Source: SXRF01 sp038043465 (GTDB lineage: Bacteria; Pseudomonadota; Alphaproteobacteria; Rickettsiales; SXRF01). Taken from it: a DNA stretch of 64,000 bases. Below are positions 44,414 through 52,349 of the stretch, piece by piece (within the stretch, counting starts at the first letter, position 1; each line of letters starts with the position of its first letter). Made by a program: the position numbers and the translations under genes. The stretch lies in the NCBI GenBank assembly GCA_038043465.1, contig JBBTBX010000006.1, positions 62,001 to 126,000 on the forward strand, read 5' to 3'. The notes under the pieces are model-generated. The model saw only the letters and a list, made by a program, of their open reading frames with translations, had not been told where the DNA came from and did not search any database.

Positions 44414-44860
44414 CTAATCTAAATCCTTCCGCTGAATATTTATGCTTCGTAGCAGCGAAGGGAGCGTAGCTGACCAAAGCAATGCAAGGCTTGCCACAGC
44501 ACCAAATACACCTGAAATAACCTTTACATAAATCTGTGCATTTTCAAGACCAGTGCCTTGAACGCTAATCCACTTAAAAAGTAAGGCGAATATGAGTGCG
44601 GCATAGTAAAGCCAAAAAACTAGGTTCTGCCCATCGATTAGTGAGCGATCATCATGTTTGAGGATTTTCTCAATCCGTTTTTTCTCTTCCTCGGTCGTAT
44701 AACTGCTGTTGCCTACGCTTGGGCGACTGGATAGCACAGCGGAAATTGCCAGCGAGATGCCTATTAATATGGATACAATAGTAGCGAGCAAGTCTATCAG
44801 AGGTGTGAACTTTTCTGGTTGCTGATATGCTTCGTGTCCTACAACGCTGGAGGCATGCAA
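44414..44860 (-). CDS. Small membrane protein of unknown function, possibly 5'-truncated
   Basis: 148 residues with three hydrophobic segments (LIDLLATIVSILIGISLAIS, then LVFWLYYAALIFALLF, and VISGVFGAVASLALLW) and a charged cytoplasmic-looking loop between the first two (EEEKKRIEKILKHDDR). I do not recognise the family. The frame runs upstream into a TTG within a stretch that belongs, on the other strand, to a GNAT gene fragment, so the first ~12 residues may be junction sequence and the original start may be lost. Confidence 0.45.
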   Translation of the reverse strand: MHASSVVGHEAYQQPEKFTPLIDLLATIVSILIGISLAISAVLSSRPSVGNSSYTTEEEKKRIEKILKHDDRSLIDGQNLVFWLYYAALIFALLFKWISVQGTGLENAQIYVKVISGVFGAVASLALLWSATLPSLLRSINIQRKDLD

Positions 44861-44861
44861 A

Positions 44862-45082
44862 GGAATGGGCTAGGCGGTCAATTGCTCCTATCTGCTGGTC
44901 GGCGTGGTCTCCATGCCTCTCAAGAGGTCGGAGGCGTGGCATTGCTGATTGATGCCAAAAATGAGGGTGTCGCGCGGTGGTATGCAAGCTATGGCGCGTT
45001 ACCACTTCTGGATACGCCTCTTTCTCTGCTTCTGCCTCTGGCAACCATCCAACAGGCGTTAGAAGCCACCGACAAACTATAA
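44862..45082 (+). pseudogene. GNAT acetyltransferase toxin fragment (TacT/AtaT type)
   Basis: The frame reads GLGGQLLLSAGRRGLHASQE followed by VGGVALLIDAKNEGVARWYA and ends with PLSLLLPLATIQQALEA. This is the C-terminal half of a type II toxin-antitoxin GNAT acetyltransferase, which inactivates charged tRNAs. The N-terminal half with the acetyl-CoA entry strands and the DUF1778 antitoxin gene that normally precedes it are missing. The upstream boundary coincides with the start of the neighbouring minus-strand membrane protein frame, so a rearrangement joined the two segments here. Confidence 0.6.
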
Positions 45083-45172
45083 GTCAGTCGTGGCGCACAA
45101 AAGAAATTCTTTAGGCAGGAATCCACTCGAAGTTGGTCACCATTATTAGGACCACTTGTGGAATATAAGAAA

Positions 45173-45198
45173 ACCCGCAAGGCCGAAGCCCTGCGGGT
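45173..45198 (-). terminator. Rho-independent terminator of the small minus-strand gene
   Basis: A GC-rich stem (ACCCGCA 45173-45179 with TGCGGGT 45192-45198) extended by an inner GGC/GCC pair around a CGAA loop is followed, reading leftward, by TTTTCTTAT. It sits 9 bases after the stop of the 70-residue gene at 45207-45419 and so ends that transcript. Confidence 0.75.
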
Positions 45199-45206
45199 CT
45201 GGCGAG

Positions 45207-45419
45207 TTATGCGTTGTCGTCGTCCCTGCGGTCGGCAAGGGGATAGATAGTGAGGTCACCATCGAGAGGCAGGCAGGTGAGCTTGATGTTGAAGCCCTTC
45301 CCGCCCCGATGCGCCCAGGCTACGCCAAGCTTCGTCCATTCGGAGCGTTGCTCGCTGCCGGTTGTGTAGGCGCGGATTGAGTACACGCCGTGAGTCGGTT
45401 TCTTGTTTTCGTATGACAT
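45207..45419 (-). CDS. Small conserved protein of mobile elements, unknown function
   Basis: 70 residues starting at 45419, where an AAAGGA ribosome site precedes the ATG; the longer frame would begin in a GC-rich stretch without one. The sequence (AYTTGSEQRSEWTKLGVAWA, then HRGGKGFNIKL and LPLDGDLTIYP) resembles short conserved proteins found near conjugation genes in alphaproteobacteria. The base composition is clearly GC-richer than the rest of the island. It has its own terminator. Its function is unknown. Confidence 0.6.
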   Translation of the reverse strand: MSYENKKPTHGVYSIRAYTTGSEQRSEWTKLGVAWAHRGGKGFNIKLTCLPLDGDLTIYPLADRRDDDNA

Positions 45420-45562
45420 AGTTTGTTTCCTTTCATGTTCCGGCGGGCACCATTGCCAGCCTTGTGACTTTCGTAACGCCGCGCGCTGCACCGGATGCAA
45501 GGGTTCACACGGTCACTGGTGCGGGCCGCCCTTGCAGCCATGAGGGGCAGGGCGGGGCAGGG

Positions 45563-46270
45563 TCACAAGTAAATGCTGGTTGGTGGTGATGGCTGCCGGG
45601 TGAAAGGAGTTTCCACGTAACTATTCTGTGAACCAGCGCCTGGGTTTTCCCTGGGACGGCGCAGAATATGGGTGAAGATATGCAAATTCAGGCCAATGTT
45701 GCCAAACTGCCTGTTATTCGTGGTTGGAGCTATGGTTTGTTCGTCAACCATCCCGCCCGTCTGCTCTGCAATATTGTTTTCGGTGATCACATTATTACCG
45801 GGGTAAATGCTAATCAATTCTTGTCCCCCAGAAGTGCACCCCCCAGAGAATCCATAATTACAATTCCATCCACCTGAAGGCTGAGGATTGTCGCGGGAGT
45901 TAGCATAATTCCGGCGAAAAACATTGCGGTCGCCATATTTATTTATATTGGCATGCCGATGGAAATTATAAGTTTCGTTTTCTTCTACCAAACTGTCATC
46001 CACGTAATGAAAAAGTACACCTATGTCCCCATTAACATAGCGATTGCTTCTATTGAAGAGATTGCGGCGGATGGTAATATGGTTCGAGTGCTTAATATCA
46101 ATACCGCTTATAGATAGTACTTTACCAGGATCGTTGTCCTGACTCTGAATGGTAAGAATAGGTGGCGGCGTGGGCGGAAACGGCGATAGAGAGGCTAAGC
46201 AAAAGGACTGTCAGCAGAATGGAAAGCTGGCGGCATGGGAACCTAAATCGACTGGCACAGACAGAAAGCA
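45563..46270 (-). pseudogene. Broken secreted right-handed beta-helix protein
   Basis: Two parts lie in different frames. Near 46180-46260 a signal peptide is visible (ILLTVLLLSLSIAVSAHA). Downstream, in another frame, is a stretch of beta-helix rungs (ISGIDIKHSNHITIRRNLF, then the YPGNNVITENNIAEQTGGM segment) typical of pectate-lyase-like surface proteins. The frames meet near 46180, which suggests an internal deletion or frameshift, and the C-terminus after the NIAEQTGGM rung runs into sequence without rung pattern. The remaining product is too short to fold as a full helix. Read as a decayed gene. Confidence 0.5.
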
Positions 46271-46383
46271 CAAAACTGAACCGCAAAGTTGAGACATATA
46301 ATACATAATATATTACTTAATAGTTAGTGCAAGTATTTAGTTGATGAATGTTAACAATTACACATCCTTTTTATGTGGTATTC

Positions 46384-46421
46384 GCACGGTCGCGGAAGCT
46401 CTTAAGCGTAAGCGACGGTGC
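46384..46421. repeat. GC-rich imperfect palindrome
   Basis: The 10-base arms GCACGGTCGC (46384-46393) and GCGACGGTGC (46412-46421) pair with one mismatch around an 18-base loop. It sits in a GC-rich patch within an otherwise AT-rich 220-base gap before the prepilin gene. It may be a terminator-like or recombination-related hairpin. No T-run follows it. Confidence 0.4.
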
Positions 46422-46555
46422 TATCCGAACTGGACACGGTGCGCCCCGCACGGTGCCACCCATCCGGTATCCTTCCGTTGTCTTAACTCTTGACAGAGAA
46501 TGGATTAAGGATTAATTGTTGGGCTTCTGAAAAAGAATCAACATTGTGCCGTCCC

Positions 46556-47329
46556 ATGCCCGCCCGTAACATAACAAAAGGATTCACCCTCATCGAGCTG
46601 TCACTAGTCTTGGTCATTATCGGACTGATTGTAGGCGGCGTACTGGTGGGGAGAGATTTGATAAAAAGTGCGGAAATCCGTGCCCAGATAAAACAGGTTG
46701 AACAATATACTTTAGCCTATAATACCTTTAAGCTGAAATATGCTTGCATTCCCGGCGATTGTAAAAACGCCACAGATTATTTTACCGGAACAGCCAATGG
46801 CGATGGCGATGGAATAGTTGAGAGCTCCTTTGGTTATTCGCCGGATGTAGAATTTGATCTTGAGCAATCACGTTTCTTTGAGCAGCTTTCACTTGCTAAT
46901 CTCATTCCGGGTAAATTTTCTTCTTCTTTAACTCTCGGGATCGGCTTCCCTGCAACTATCCTGGCACCAAAAAAAGGATTTGTGGCAGGTAAAGCACGGT
47001 CAACCAACGTTAGTAGTTGCATAACGAGCACATACTCTTACGACTGTTTTGCTGCTGGTAAGTGGAACACTGGCTTGTTCTTCTTTGTGGGCAATCCGAC
47101 CGATACGCCTTGGACGAATACAAATGATTCATACGGACTGTTTACACCAGCGCAAACGCAATCCATCGACCAGAAACTAGATGATGGTTTTCCACATAGT
47201 GGCGTATTAAGAGGTGGAGAAGCGTGGGACAGCCTTAATGGCAGATGTTCAACTGGTTCTTCTCCACCATCAACCTATTTAGTGACCAATACCGACACTG
47301 CCTGTGTGTTTGCATGGAAGCTCGACTAG
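46556..47329 (+). CDS. Type IV prepilin-like protein
   Basis: 257 residues from the ATG at 46556. The class III prepilin leader is clear: KGFTLIELSLVLVIIGLIVG, with Gly before the cleavage site, Phe+1 and Glu+5, followed by the hydrophobic helix and GRDLIKSAEIRAQIKQVEQ. The C-terminal domain has several Cys pairs (YACIPGDC). A longer TTG start exists at 46490, but its extra residues look non-coding. It is 26 kb from the GspE/GspF operon, with the island in between, so it may be a substrate of that machine. No ribosome site is strong. Confidence 0.75.
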   Translation: MPARNITKGFTLIELSLVLVIIGLIVGGVLVGRDLIKSAEIRAQIKQVEQYTLAYNTFKLKYACIPGDCKNATDYFTGTANGDGDGIVESSFGYSPDVEFDLEQSRFFEQLSLANLIPGKFSSSLTLGIGFPATILAPKKGFVAGKARSTNVSSCITSTYSYDCFAAGKWNTGLFFFVGNPTDTPWTNTNDSYGLFTPAQTQSIDQKLDDGFPHSGVLRGGEAWDSLNGRCSTGSSPPSTYLVTNTDTACVFAWKLD

Positions 47330-47366
47330 AAAGTACGCTTCACACATGTTCATGTTGTACCGCTGC

Positions 47367-48287
47367 TTATCCGTCACAGGCGTAACCCTTCCTGTGTCCA
47401 TATCGACTCGTGACCAAATATAATGTTGGTGGGTTCTGCCTCCCCGCTCCCCTCCGAACATGTTTTGATTCTAGGGTGATGAAGGTCGATTTTGGGTGGA
47501 TCTCGGCACGGTCACGACGCCAGCGGCAAAGTGAGTGTTTATGCTCACATGCATTGAGCAAGAATTCATAGAATTGGCTGTCACTCATTTCACCCGATGC
47601 CATAGCAAACTCAGCATGTTTTACTTTGCCATTGCCACACACGTGGCCATCGATTGGCACATTATAGGGCGGGTCAGTAAATACCATATCCACTTTTATC
47701 TCGCCGAGTAATATGCGGTAGGTTTCTGGTTGGAGCGCATCACCGCATATCAGCCGATGTTTCCCCATGATCCAAACGTCACCAGGCTGCGTAATAGCTG
47801 GCGCGGCAGCCACATCTGGGATAACATCAGCGGGATCGTTTTCTTGCGGCGCATCCATAATCAGGTCAATTTCCGCCACTTCAAAGCCAGTGTCTTCGAT
47901 ATCAAAACCCTCAGTATCTATTTTACACAGATGCTCAAATTCAATGGATAATATATTTGTATCCCAATCAGCATTTTCAGCAATTTTATTGTCGGCAATA
48001 ATAAATGCGCGAACCTGATCCTTGCTCAAATGCCGCGTACTAATAATTGGCACTTGCGCCATACCCAATTTCTTTGCCGCTTCCACCCTGCCATGCCCGG
48101 CCATAATCATGTATTTATCATTGACCAATACTGGATTGATGAAACCAAACTTGGTGATGCTGTTAGCGATCTGTTGAATCTGTTTGGCAGGGTGAATTCG
48201 CGCGTTATTTTTATAGGGCTGGAGCTGCTCGATCGGAGCATAGCGAACAGTCAGCCTGTCTATTGTATCATTTATAGTTTCATTCAT
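47367..48287 (-). pseudogene. Truncated ParB-methyltransferase, second copy
   Basis: The first ~240 residues align by eye with the intact gene at 23083-24387: LQPYKNNARIHPAKQIQQIA, IMAGHGRVEAAKKLGM, the MVFTDPPYNVPIDGHVCGNG catalytic stretch and FAMASGEM. After the FYEFLLNAC segment the sequence changes to an unrelated Arg-rich tail without MHPTVKP or FAGSGTT, so the cofactor-binding half is gone and the enzyme cannot work. The ParB-like domain remains and could still bind DNA. The join lies near 47550. Confidence 0.75.
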
Positions 48288-48292
48288 ATTAT

Positions 48293-48306
48293 AGCTCCCT
48301 ATGGTG
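48293..48306 (-). promoter_or_regulatory. Repeated leader, copy 1 of 2
   Basis: On the plus strand it reads AGCTCCCTATGGTG; on the transcribed strand it contains the GGAGCT ribosome site of the truncated ParB-methylase gene. The nearly identical copy at 49013-49026 lies upstream of the next minus-strand gene, so both genes probably share an operator. Confidence 0.45.
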
Positions 48307-48328
48307 CTTATTATTGATAAAAAATATA

Positions 48329-48994
48329 TTATGCTGCCGGTCTACCCCTCCCAGCCGCTGGGATGGCGCTCAACAAAGCTGGCAAGGTGAGCGCAATATC
48401 GGCGAGCTCAATAGCGGTAAACGCCGTATATAAATTTGGATAAGTATGTAGTTCTTTTTTCAGCCCCTCTAAACCTTTTACGAACACGGGGCACATAATG
48501 ATTGGGTTGTCGCCTGAAAGCGCAGGAACAGTTTCCTGCATTTCCACACGGTTGATCAGCATAAAATGGCTTACGGCATTTTCGATTTCGCTGCGGTTGG
48601 CCCCCCAGATGGGTGCCACGTCCCCACTAGAACGAATTTGGTTATATCGTTTCTTAATGTCCTGTTGGGTGTGTTGCAGAAAGAATATAATCTCTGACTG
48701 CTTGAAGCCGATATTCAGCATGTACAGAGCAATACCCATCATAAACACATGAAAGTCACTGTATGACTCTTGGGTGCCTGTCCCCTCACCGGCAGATTCA
48801 AAAAACACCCAATTGTTTTTTTCTGCACCACTGGCCCTGTCAATGTTGAGCAGCTTCTTTACACGTGATTTAAATACTTTTGGCATCTCAGGGACATGAT
48901 CCGTATTACCCCATTGTGGCAGCGCGCATATGTATTTCCATAGCGCTTCTTCCATTTGGTTGCGTAACCACTGATTCGTATAATAAGCTTTCAT
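48329..48994 (-). CDS. Protein of unknown function between methylase and GIY-YIG
   Basis: 221 residues, mostly helical, soluble. I recognise no family. Notable stretches are the N-terminal WLRNQMEEALWKYICALPQW, a possible hydrophobic helix FHVFMMGIALYMLNIGFKQ, and an HTH-like pattern around QHTQQDIKKRYNQIRSS. The C-terminus is Ala/Gly/Arg-rich. It lies 41 bases upstream of the truncated methylase and 62 bases from the GIY-YIG gene on the same strand, so the three may form one unit of a second copy of the 22-25 kb module, in which this gene has no counterpart. Confidence 0.5.
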   Translation of the reverse strand: MKAYYTNQWLRNQMEEALWKYICALPQWGNTDHVPEMPKVFKSRVKKLLNIDRASGAEKNNWVFFESAGEGTGTQESYSDFHVFMMGIALYMLNIGFKQSEIIFFLQHTQQDIKKRYNQIRSSGDVAPIWGANRSEIENAVSHFMLINRVEMQETVPALSGDNPIIMCPVFVKGLEGLKKELHTYPNLYTAFTAIELADIALTLPALLSAIPAAGRGRPAA

Positions 48995-49012
48995 AGGTGC
49001 TATAATATAATA

Positions 49013-49026
49013 AGCTCCTTATGGTG
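49013..49026 (-). promoter_or_regulatory. Repeated leader, copy 2 of 2
   Basis: AGCTCCTTATGGTG, differing from the copy at 48293-48306 by one base, lies 19 bases upstream of the 221-residue protein's start and next to the AT-rich TATAATATAA stretch. The AAGGAGCT on the transcribed strand could be a ribosome site or operator half. Confidence 0.45.
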
Positions 49027-49056
49027 TCAATATAAATATGTCATAAATATGTCATG

Positions 49057-49776
49057 CTATATTTTATATTTCACAGGATTGGCAGCACCGCGCTTTCGCA
49101 TGGAATCAGGCAGCCTTTTTCGAATATATAGCTTAGTAATTTCTTCTGAAGCCTCATGCCCCACGAATCCCCACCTGCCTTCTCTAAATTCTTTGCCTGG
49201 GAAATTTTCTGAATTCGCCTCCAACCATTTACCTGGCACAAATACCCCGATCACCACCCCTTGCTGCATCGCCAGCACCAACTCGGATTTTCTTGCCTTC
49301 TGCGGATCAAGCCTCCATGCATATCGCACCGCCTCATATACATTTTCTCTTTCCAAAGCAGATTTATTCACATTGATCATCAGTACCCTGTGTTGAAAAT
49401 CGATTTCTACTGCTTGGTAGTTTTCGATGATTTGCTTGGAGTGCATGACACCGCGTTCGTCAGAATATCTCCCGCCCACAATATTTGTCACTTCTGGGTA
49501 GGCATCAATTAATGCTGCCTCGACTTCAAATGCCGTTTTCTCATCCATACCATGTCGATGAATGACATGCGCCGCCTCAAAACCACTAATCCGAATTTCT
49601 CTTATGCGCTGCAACTTATCGCCGATGTCATCCTCAATTGAATCGGCCTCACCTTTCACGTGAGCAAAAACCCTGTTTCCCCTACCCTTTCCAACATAAA
49701 ATGTCTGACCATTGCGAGGGTCAATGAGCCTGTACACATAGTACTGCAATTGCTCTATAACTTCAGGTGTGAACAT
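49057..49776 (-). CDS. GIY-YIG domain nuclease-like protein, second copy
   Basis: 239 residues, a clear paralogue of 24619-25341 (same N-terminal GIY-YIG core QYYVYRLIDPRNGQTFYVGK, same RVFAHVKGE and VIHRHGMDEKTAFEVEAALI, same C-terminus). The catalytic Tyr, Arg and Glu positions are kept, so this copy looks intact while the partner methylase of its module is broken. An AGGGAGG ribosome site precedes its start. Its leader contains the hairpin cluster described for 49802-49986. Function as an element-borne nuclease is inferred from the fold. Confidence 0.75.
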   Translation of the reverse strand: MFTPEVIEQLQYYVYRLIDPRNGQTFYVGKGRGNRVFAHVKGEADSIEDDIGDKLQRIREIRISGFEAAHVIHRHGMDEKTAFEVEAALIDAYPEVTNIVGGRYSDERGVMHSKQIIENYQAVEIDFQHRVLMINVNKSALERENVYEAVRYAWRLDPQKARKSELVLAMQQGVVIGVFVPGKWLEANSENFPGKEFREGRWGFVGHEASEEITKLYIRKRLPDSMRKRGAANPVKYKI

Positions 49777-49801
49777 TCTGCCTCCCTACAGCAAACTAGA
49801 A

Positions 49802-49986
49802 GGTCACCAGATTGCTCTGGTGACCGGGAGTTTAGAAGTTGCGTTAAGACAACCGCGACGATCTTTACCGCGAGGCTGGACATACATCGTCGCCTCCCAG
49901 CCATAAGGCCGAAAGGCGACATCATTGCGGCTGATGTCAGCCGCTTAACGCAGGATTCTAAAGCCCCGGCGAGCACAGATGTGCTC
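49802..49986. ncRNA. Strongly structured segment with nested inverted repeats
   Basis: A 10-bp hairpin (GGTCACCAGA 49802-49811 with TCTGGTGACC 49816-49825) is followed by nested pairs: TTTAGAA 49831-49837 with TTCTAAA 49956-49962, GCGTTAAG 49841-49848 with CTTAACGC 49944-49951, and GCGACGAT with ATCGTCGC inside; smaller hairpins (GGCC GAAA GGC, GGCTGA TG TCAGCC) and a terminal GAGCACA/TGTGCTC (49971-49986) complete it. This is the layout of a structured RNA or a recombination site. It lies upstream of the GIY-YIG gene. I cannot assign it to a known class. Confidence 0.45.
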
Positions 49987-50144
49987 ACGCAAAAACGTTA
50001 TCTCTAATAAGGGATTAACTCAAGGGAATAGTGATATACTCACCAAATATCTAAAGTACAAAAACACGCTGAGATTTGTTGATTAATCAGGTCAGTGTAA
50101 CTTGTGTGGAAGCACATACTTGAAAAGCTGTAACCAAGAGGCAA

Positions 50145-50525
50145 ATGAATGATGAAGAAGTTTTAGAAAAGCCTGCTGCTCATGTGCCGCCTGTAGCCGT
50201 GGCAGGAACAAAACTCGAAGAAAAAGCTGTTGGTGCGAGTATCTCTGCTTTCGATAAAATAAAAGGGCTCGGTGTCTTTCCTAACTTTGTTTGGCCTAGT
50301 GGCTTGGAGCATTTTAAGACTTTTAACTTGTTTTATGGCTGGAACGGCTGCGGTAAAACCACCTTATCACGCCTACTTCGCTATCTGGAGGACAACAAGT
50401 TTCTGCCAGAAGATTGGTACCCAGAGTTCAAAAGCAAAACCAGCACGGGATACCCTTCACATTACAGCATCTCATTTTTCGTCCGCAGCTATTCGGCTAT
50501 GACCGACAGTTACCGACGATTCTGA
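50145..50525 (+). pseudogene. N-terminal fragment of an AAA_13-type ATPase
   Basis: 126 residues reading KIKGLGVFPNFVWPSGLEHF then FNLFYGWNGCGKTTLSRLLR, which is the start of AAA_13 ATPases such as RloC/PrrC-like and related defence proteins. The full proteins are 600-800 residues; here the frame ends soon after the Walker A motif, and no coiled coil or Walker B follows within the next bases. An ATG with weak ribosome site precedes it. The frame ends in a TGA at 50523-50525. It marks the decayed right edge of the island. Confidence 0.6.
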
Positions 50526-50646
50526 CGGTATAAATGACAATATATTTTTATTGTTAAATTTCTAAAACAGTATGTATATCAACGTTATAACTCTTCAATG
50601 TTTATTCCTTAGGGATCAGCACTGCGTTTATAACAGTCGAAATGAA

Positions 50647-51854
50647 CTACCCATCTTTTCCATCCAACCGTGGGCGCAGGAGAATGGGGGCGTAGACCAC
50701 CACATAGATAGCAAAAGCGATTAGCCAGAGTGCGGACGATGCTTCCAGAAAACGCATGGTGAGTGAGGGAAATAGCCAGATACCAAATACACGACAGAAG
50801 GCTGCAAGATTGATGGCGGCAAAAACCATCATCATCGCTTTTCCAACCGCCAGTGGCCTGCCGCTATGGCCAAGCGAGACTCTGGCCATCATGCCCAGTG
50901 TCAACACACCGATACCACCTGCCGTGAAAGCGTGGGTTGCTGCAATGGCAGGAACATCCACACCCAGCAGCTCCAGCCCTTTGATGACAAAGCCCACAAC
51001 AATCCACCCATAGCCTAAATGAAGCACCCAAAGTAGCGGTGTTTTCACCGTCCGCAGGCTTTGCCAGCCCGATAGACGCCAGCCATTGACAAAACCTGCC
51101 GCAAGACAGGCCACACCTGCCGCGATGGAAGAAAGCTCCGCCGCATCCGCACCGAGCGCAATAATAGATGTAAGCAGCGCTGCTTTCTCAAGCGGCGGTT
51201 TGCGCGGAATACTCAGCCCCAGCGGTCTTTCAGTGAAGAATGGAATCACCCGCCCACCAATAATCACTATCATCATAATGATAATCGCAAGGGCAATGCG
51301 GATGCCGAGTGCAGAAAGTTCTGCGTCCTCTTCGCTGTAGGTGTGTGTCAGCACATTGGCAATGGAAAGTCCAAGCAGCAACACGATAAAAAAGTAGTTG
51401 CGCTTATTTTTCGATTTAAGGAGTGCGGGGGCAATGCCTGCTGCACAGGTCAAAAAAACGAGCAATCTACCACCGCCACCAGCCCCGATGGTAAGTAGGA
51501 TGAGAATAACAAAGCGATGCGCCCTGCAAGCCACAGGCCAACTATAGCGGCGAGTGGCGTGCCCTTGGGGGTTGGATGCCCTGTCCAGTTTGGCACAGCG
51601 GTGAGCAGAAACCCTGCGATGATCGCACCCGCATAGCCAAACAGCATCTCGTGGCGATGCCAGATGAGCGCATCCCATGCGCTTGTCCATTCGCTAACGG
51701 CTCCAGACATCCATAGAATGAAATAGCCCAGCGCAAAAATACTAAAGAGTGATCCGAACAAAAAAAACGGCCTGAACCCCAACCGAAACAGCGCAAGTTC
51801 ACGGCGAGAATTCTGGGGTGATTGCGGCTCTTTGATAGGTAGTAATGTGCTCAA
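50647..51854 (-). pseudogene. nnrS: NnrS family membrane protein, split by a frameshift
   Basis: NnrS is a multi-helix membrane protein linked to nitric oxide stress in denitrifiers. The N-terminal part (51450-51854) starts ELALFRLGFRPFFLFGSLFS with the HRHEMLFGYAGAIIAGFLLT motif, then ends early at a TGA. The rest (50647 to about 51450) continues in another frame (APALLKSKNKRN ... RVIPFFTERP). The switch falls at a run of seven A residues (51452-51458). Adding one base there joins ...VVDCSFF to LTCAAGIAP and restores a full-length protein. So a single missing base, real or a sequencing/assembly error, separates an intact gene from a broken one. Start is a TTG at 51854. Confidence 0.75.
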
Positions 51855-52058
51855 AATATCACTCTTGCCGCTGGTTGGAGGTATATATCAGAAGTCCGGC
51901 GAAACATTTCTTCTGAACTTTAGCCAGATAAATTGGTTTTAACCAGCATGATACCACCACTCCGCCAGCCAATATATTTTTGAGTTACGCTTGCTTTACA
52001 GCGTAAAATTAAATCTCTAGTGGTCTTTCGGACTCGATTTTCATAACATTGGGTTTAC

Positions 52059-52283
52059 CTACGGCCTCTCGTGTCCCCATGAATCCACCCAGTTATGACA
52101 CCAAAATCGGTGCATTTCTTTGTCATAATAAAAATTGTCGGGGTGGAACATTGGGCATGGCTTTTGCCCACTGCAGTAGCTGCGGGGCTCAACGCTACGA
52201 TCCGTCAGTGAGCACCCTGGGCAAATATCAACGGCTAAAGCCAAACCCACCCGCATCGCCACATTTTCAGCATCTTCTTTCAT
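52059..52283 (-). CDS. Small Cys-rich protein under an FNR box (tentative)
   Basis: 74 residues from the ATG at 52283, with a CPGC pair (VDICPGCSLTD), another Cys pair (YCSGQKPCP) and a late WCHNW. I recognise no family. Its start lies about 73 bases downstream of the centre of a perfect FNR box, the same geometry as narG and narK1, which argues that it is expressed under low oxygen. It precedes nnrS. The opposite strand also has an open frame with Cys, so the coding strand is not certain. Confidence 0.4.
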   Translation of the reverse strand: MKEDAENVAMRVGLALAVDICPGCSLTDRSVEPRSYCSGQKPCPMFHPDNFYYDKEMHRFWCHNWVDSWGHERP

Positions 52284-52349
52284 AAGAACCTGCCTTTCTA
52301 GGGGATACAACTCCCACGATGAGCCTTACACAGAAAATCACAAAAGGCT

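Noticed and set aside
46384..46480. Insertion-sequence end next to the prepilin gene
   Set aside because: The palindrome is imperfect, no transposase frame is present and no target-site duplication could be identified.
46490..46555. Upstream TTG start for the prepilin
   Set aside because: The extra 22 residues do not look like a prepilin leader, whereas the ATG at 46556 gives a short basic leader directly before KGFTLIE.
47333..47550. Transposase fragment fused to the truncated methylase
   Set aside because: The Arg-rich tail after the breakpoint gives no recognisable transposase motif in any frame, so only a truncation is reported.
49802..49986. Integron attC site or retron RNA
   Set aside because: The outer arms do not show the conserved attC core ends, no integron integrase is nearby, and no reverse transcriptase gene lies in the window.
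49755..49988. A 77-residue minus-strand frame across the structured segment
   Set aside because: It overlaps the start of the GIY-YIG gene, lacks a ribosome site at its own start and follows the palindromes; the pairing signal is stronger than the coding signal.
51450..51460. Programmed frameshift in nnrS
   Set aside because: A run of seven A on the plus strand (T on the coding strand) is not a known slippery heptamer with a stimulatory structure, and NnrS is normally made without frameshifting. Indel or phase variation is simpler.
51542..51802. Separate small genes within nnrS
   Set aside because: They are shadow frames; both true halves of nnrS are accounted for by one missing base.
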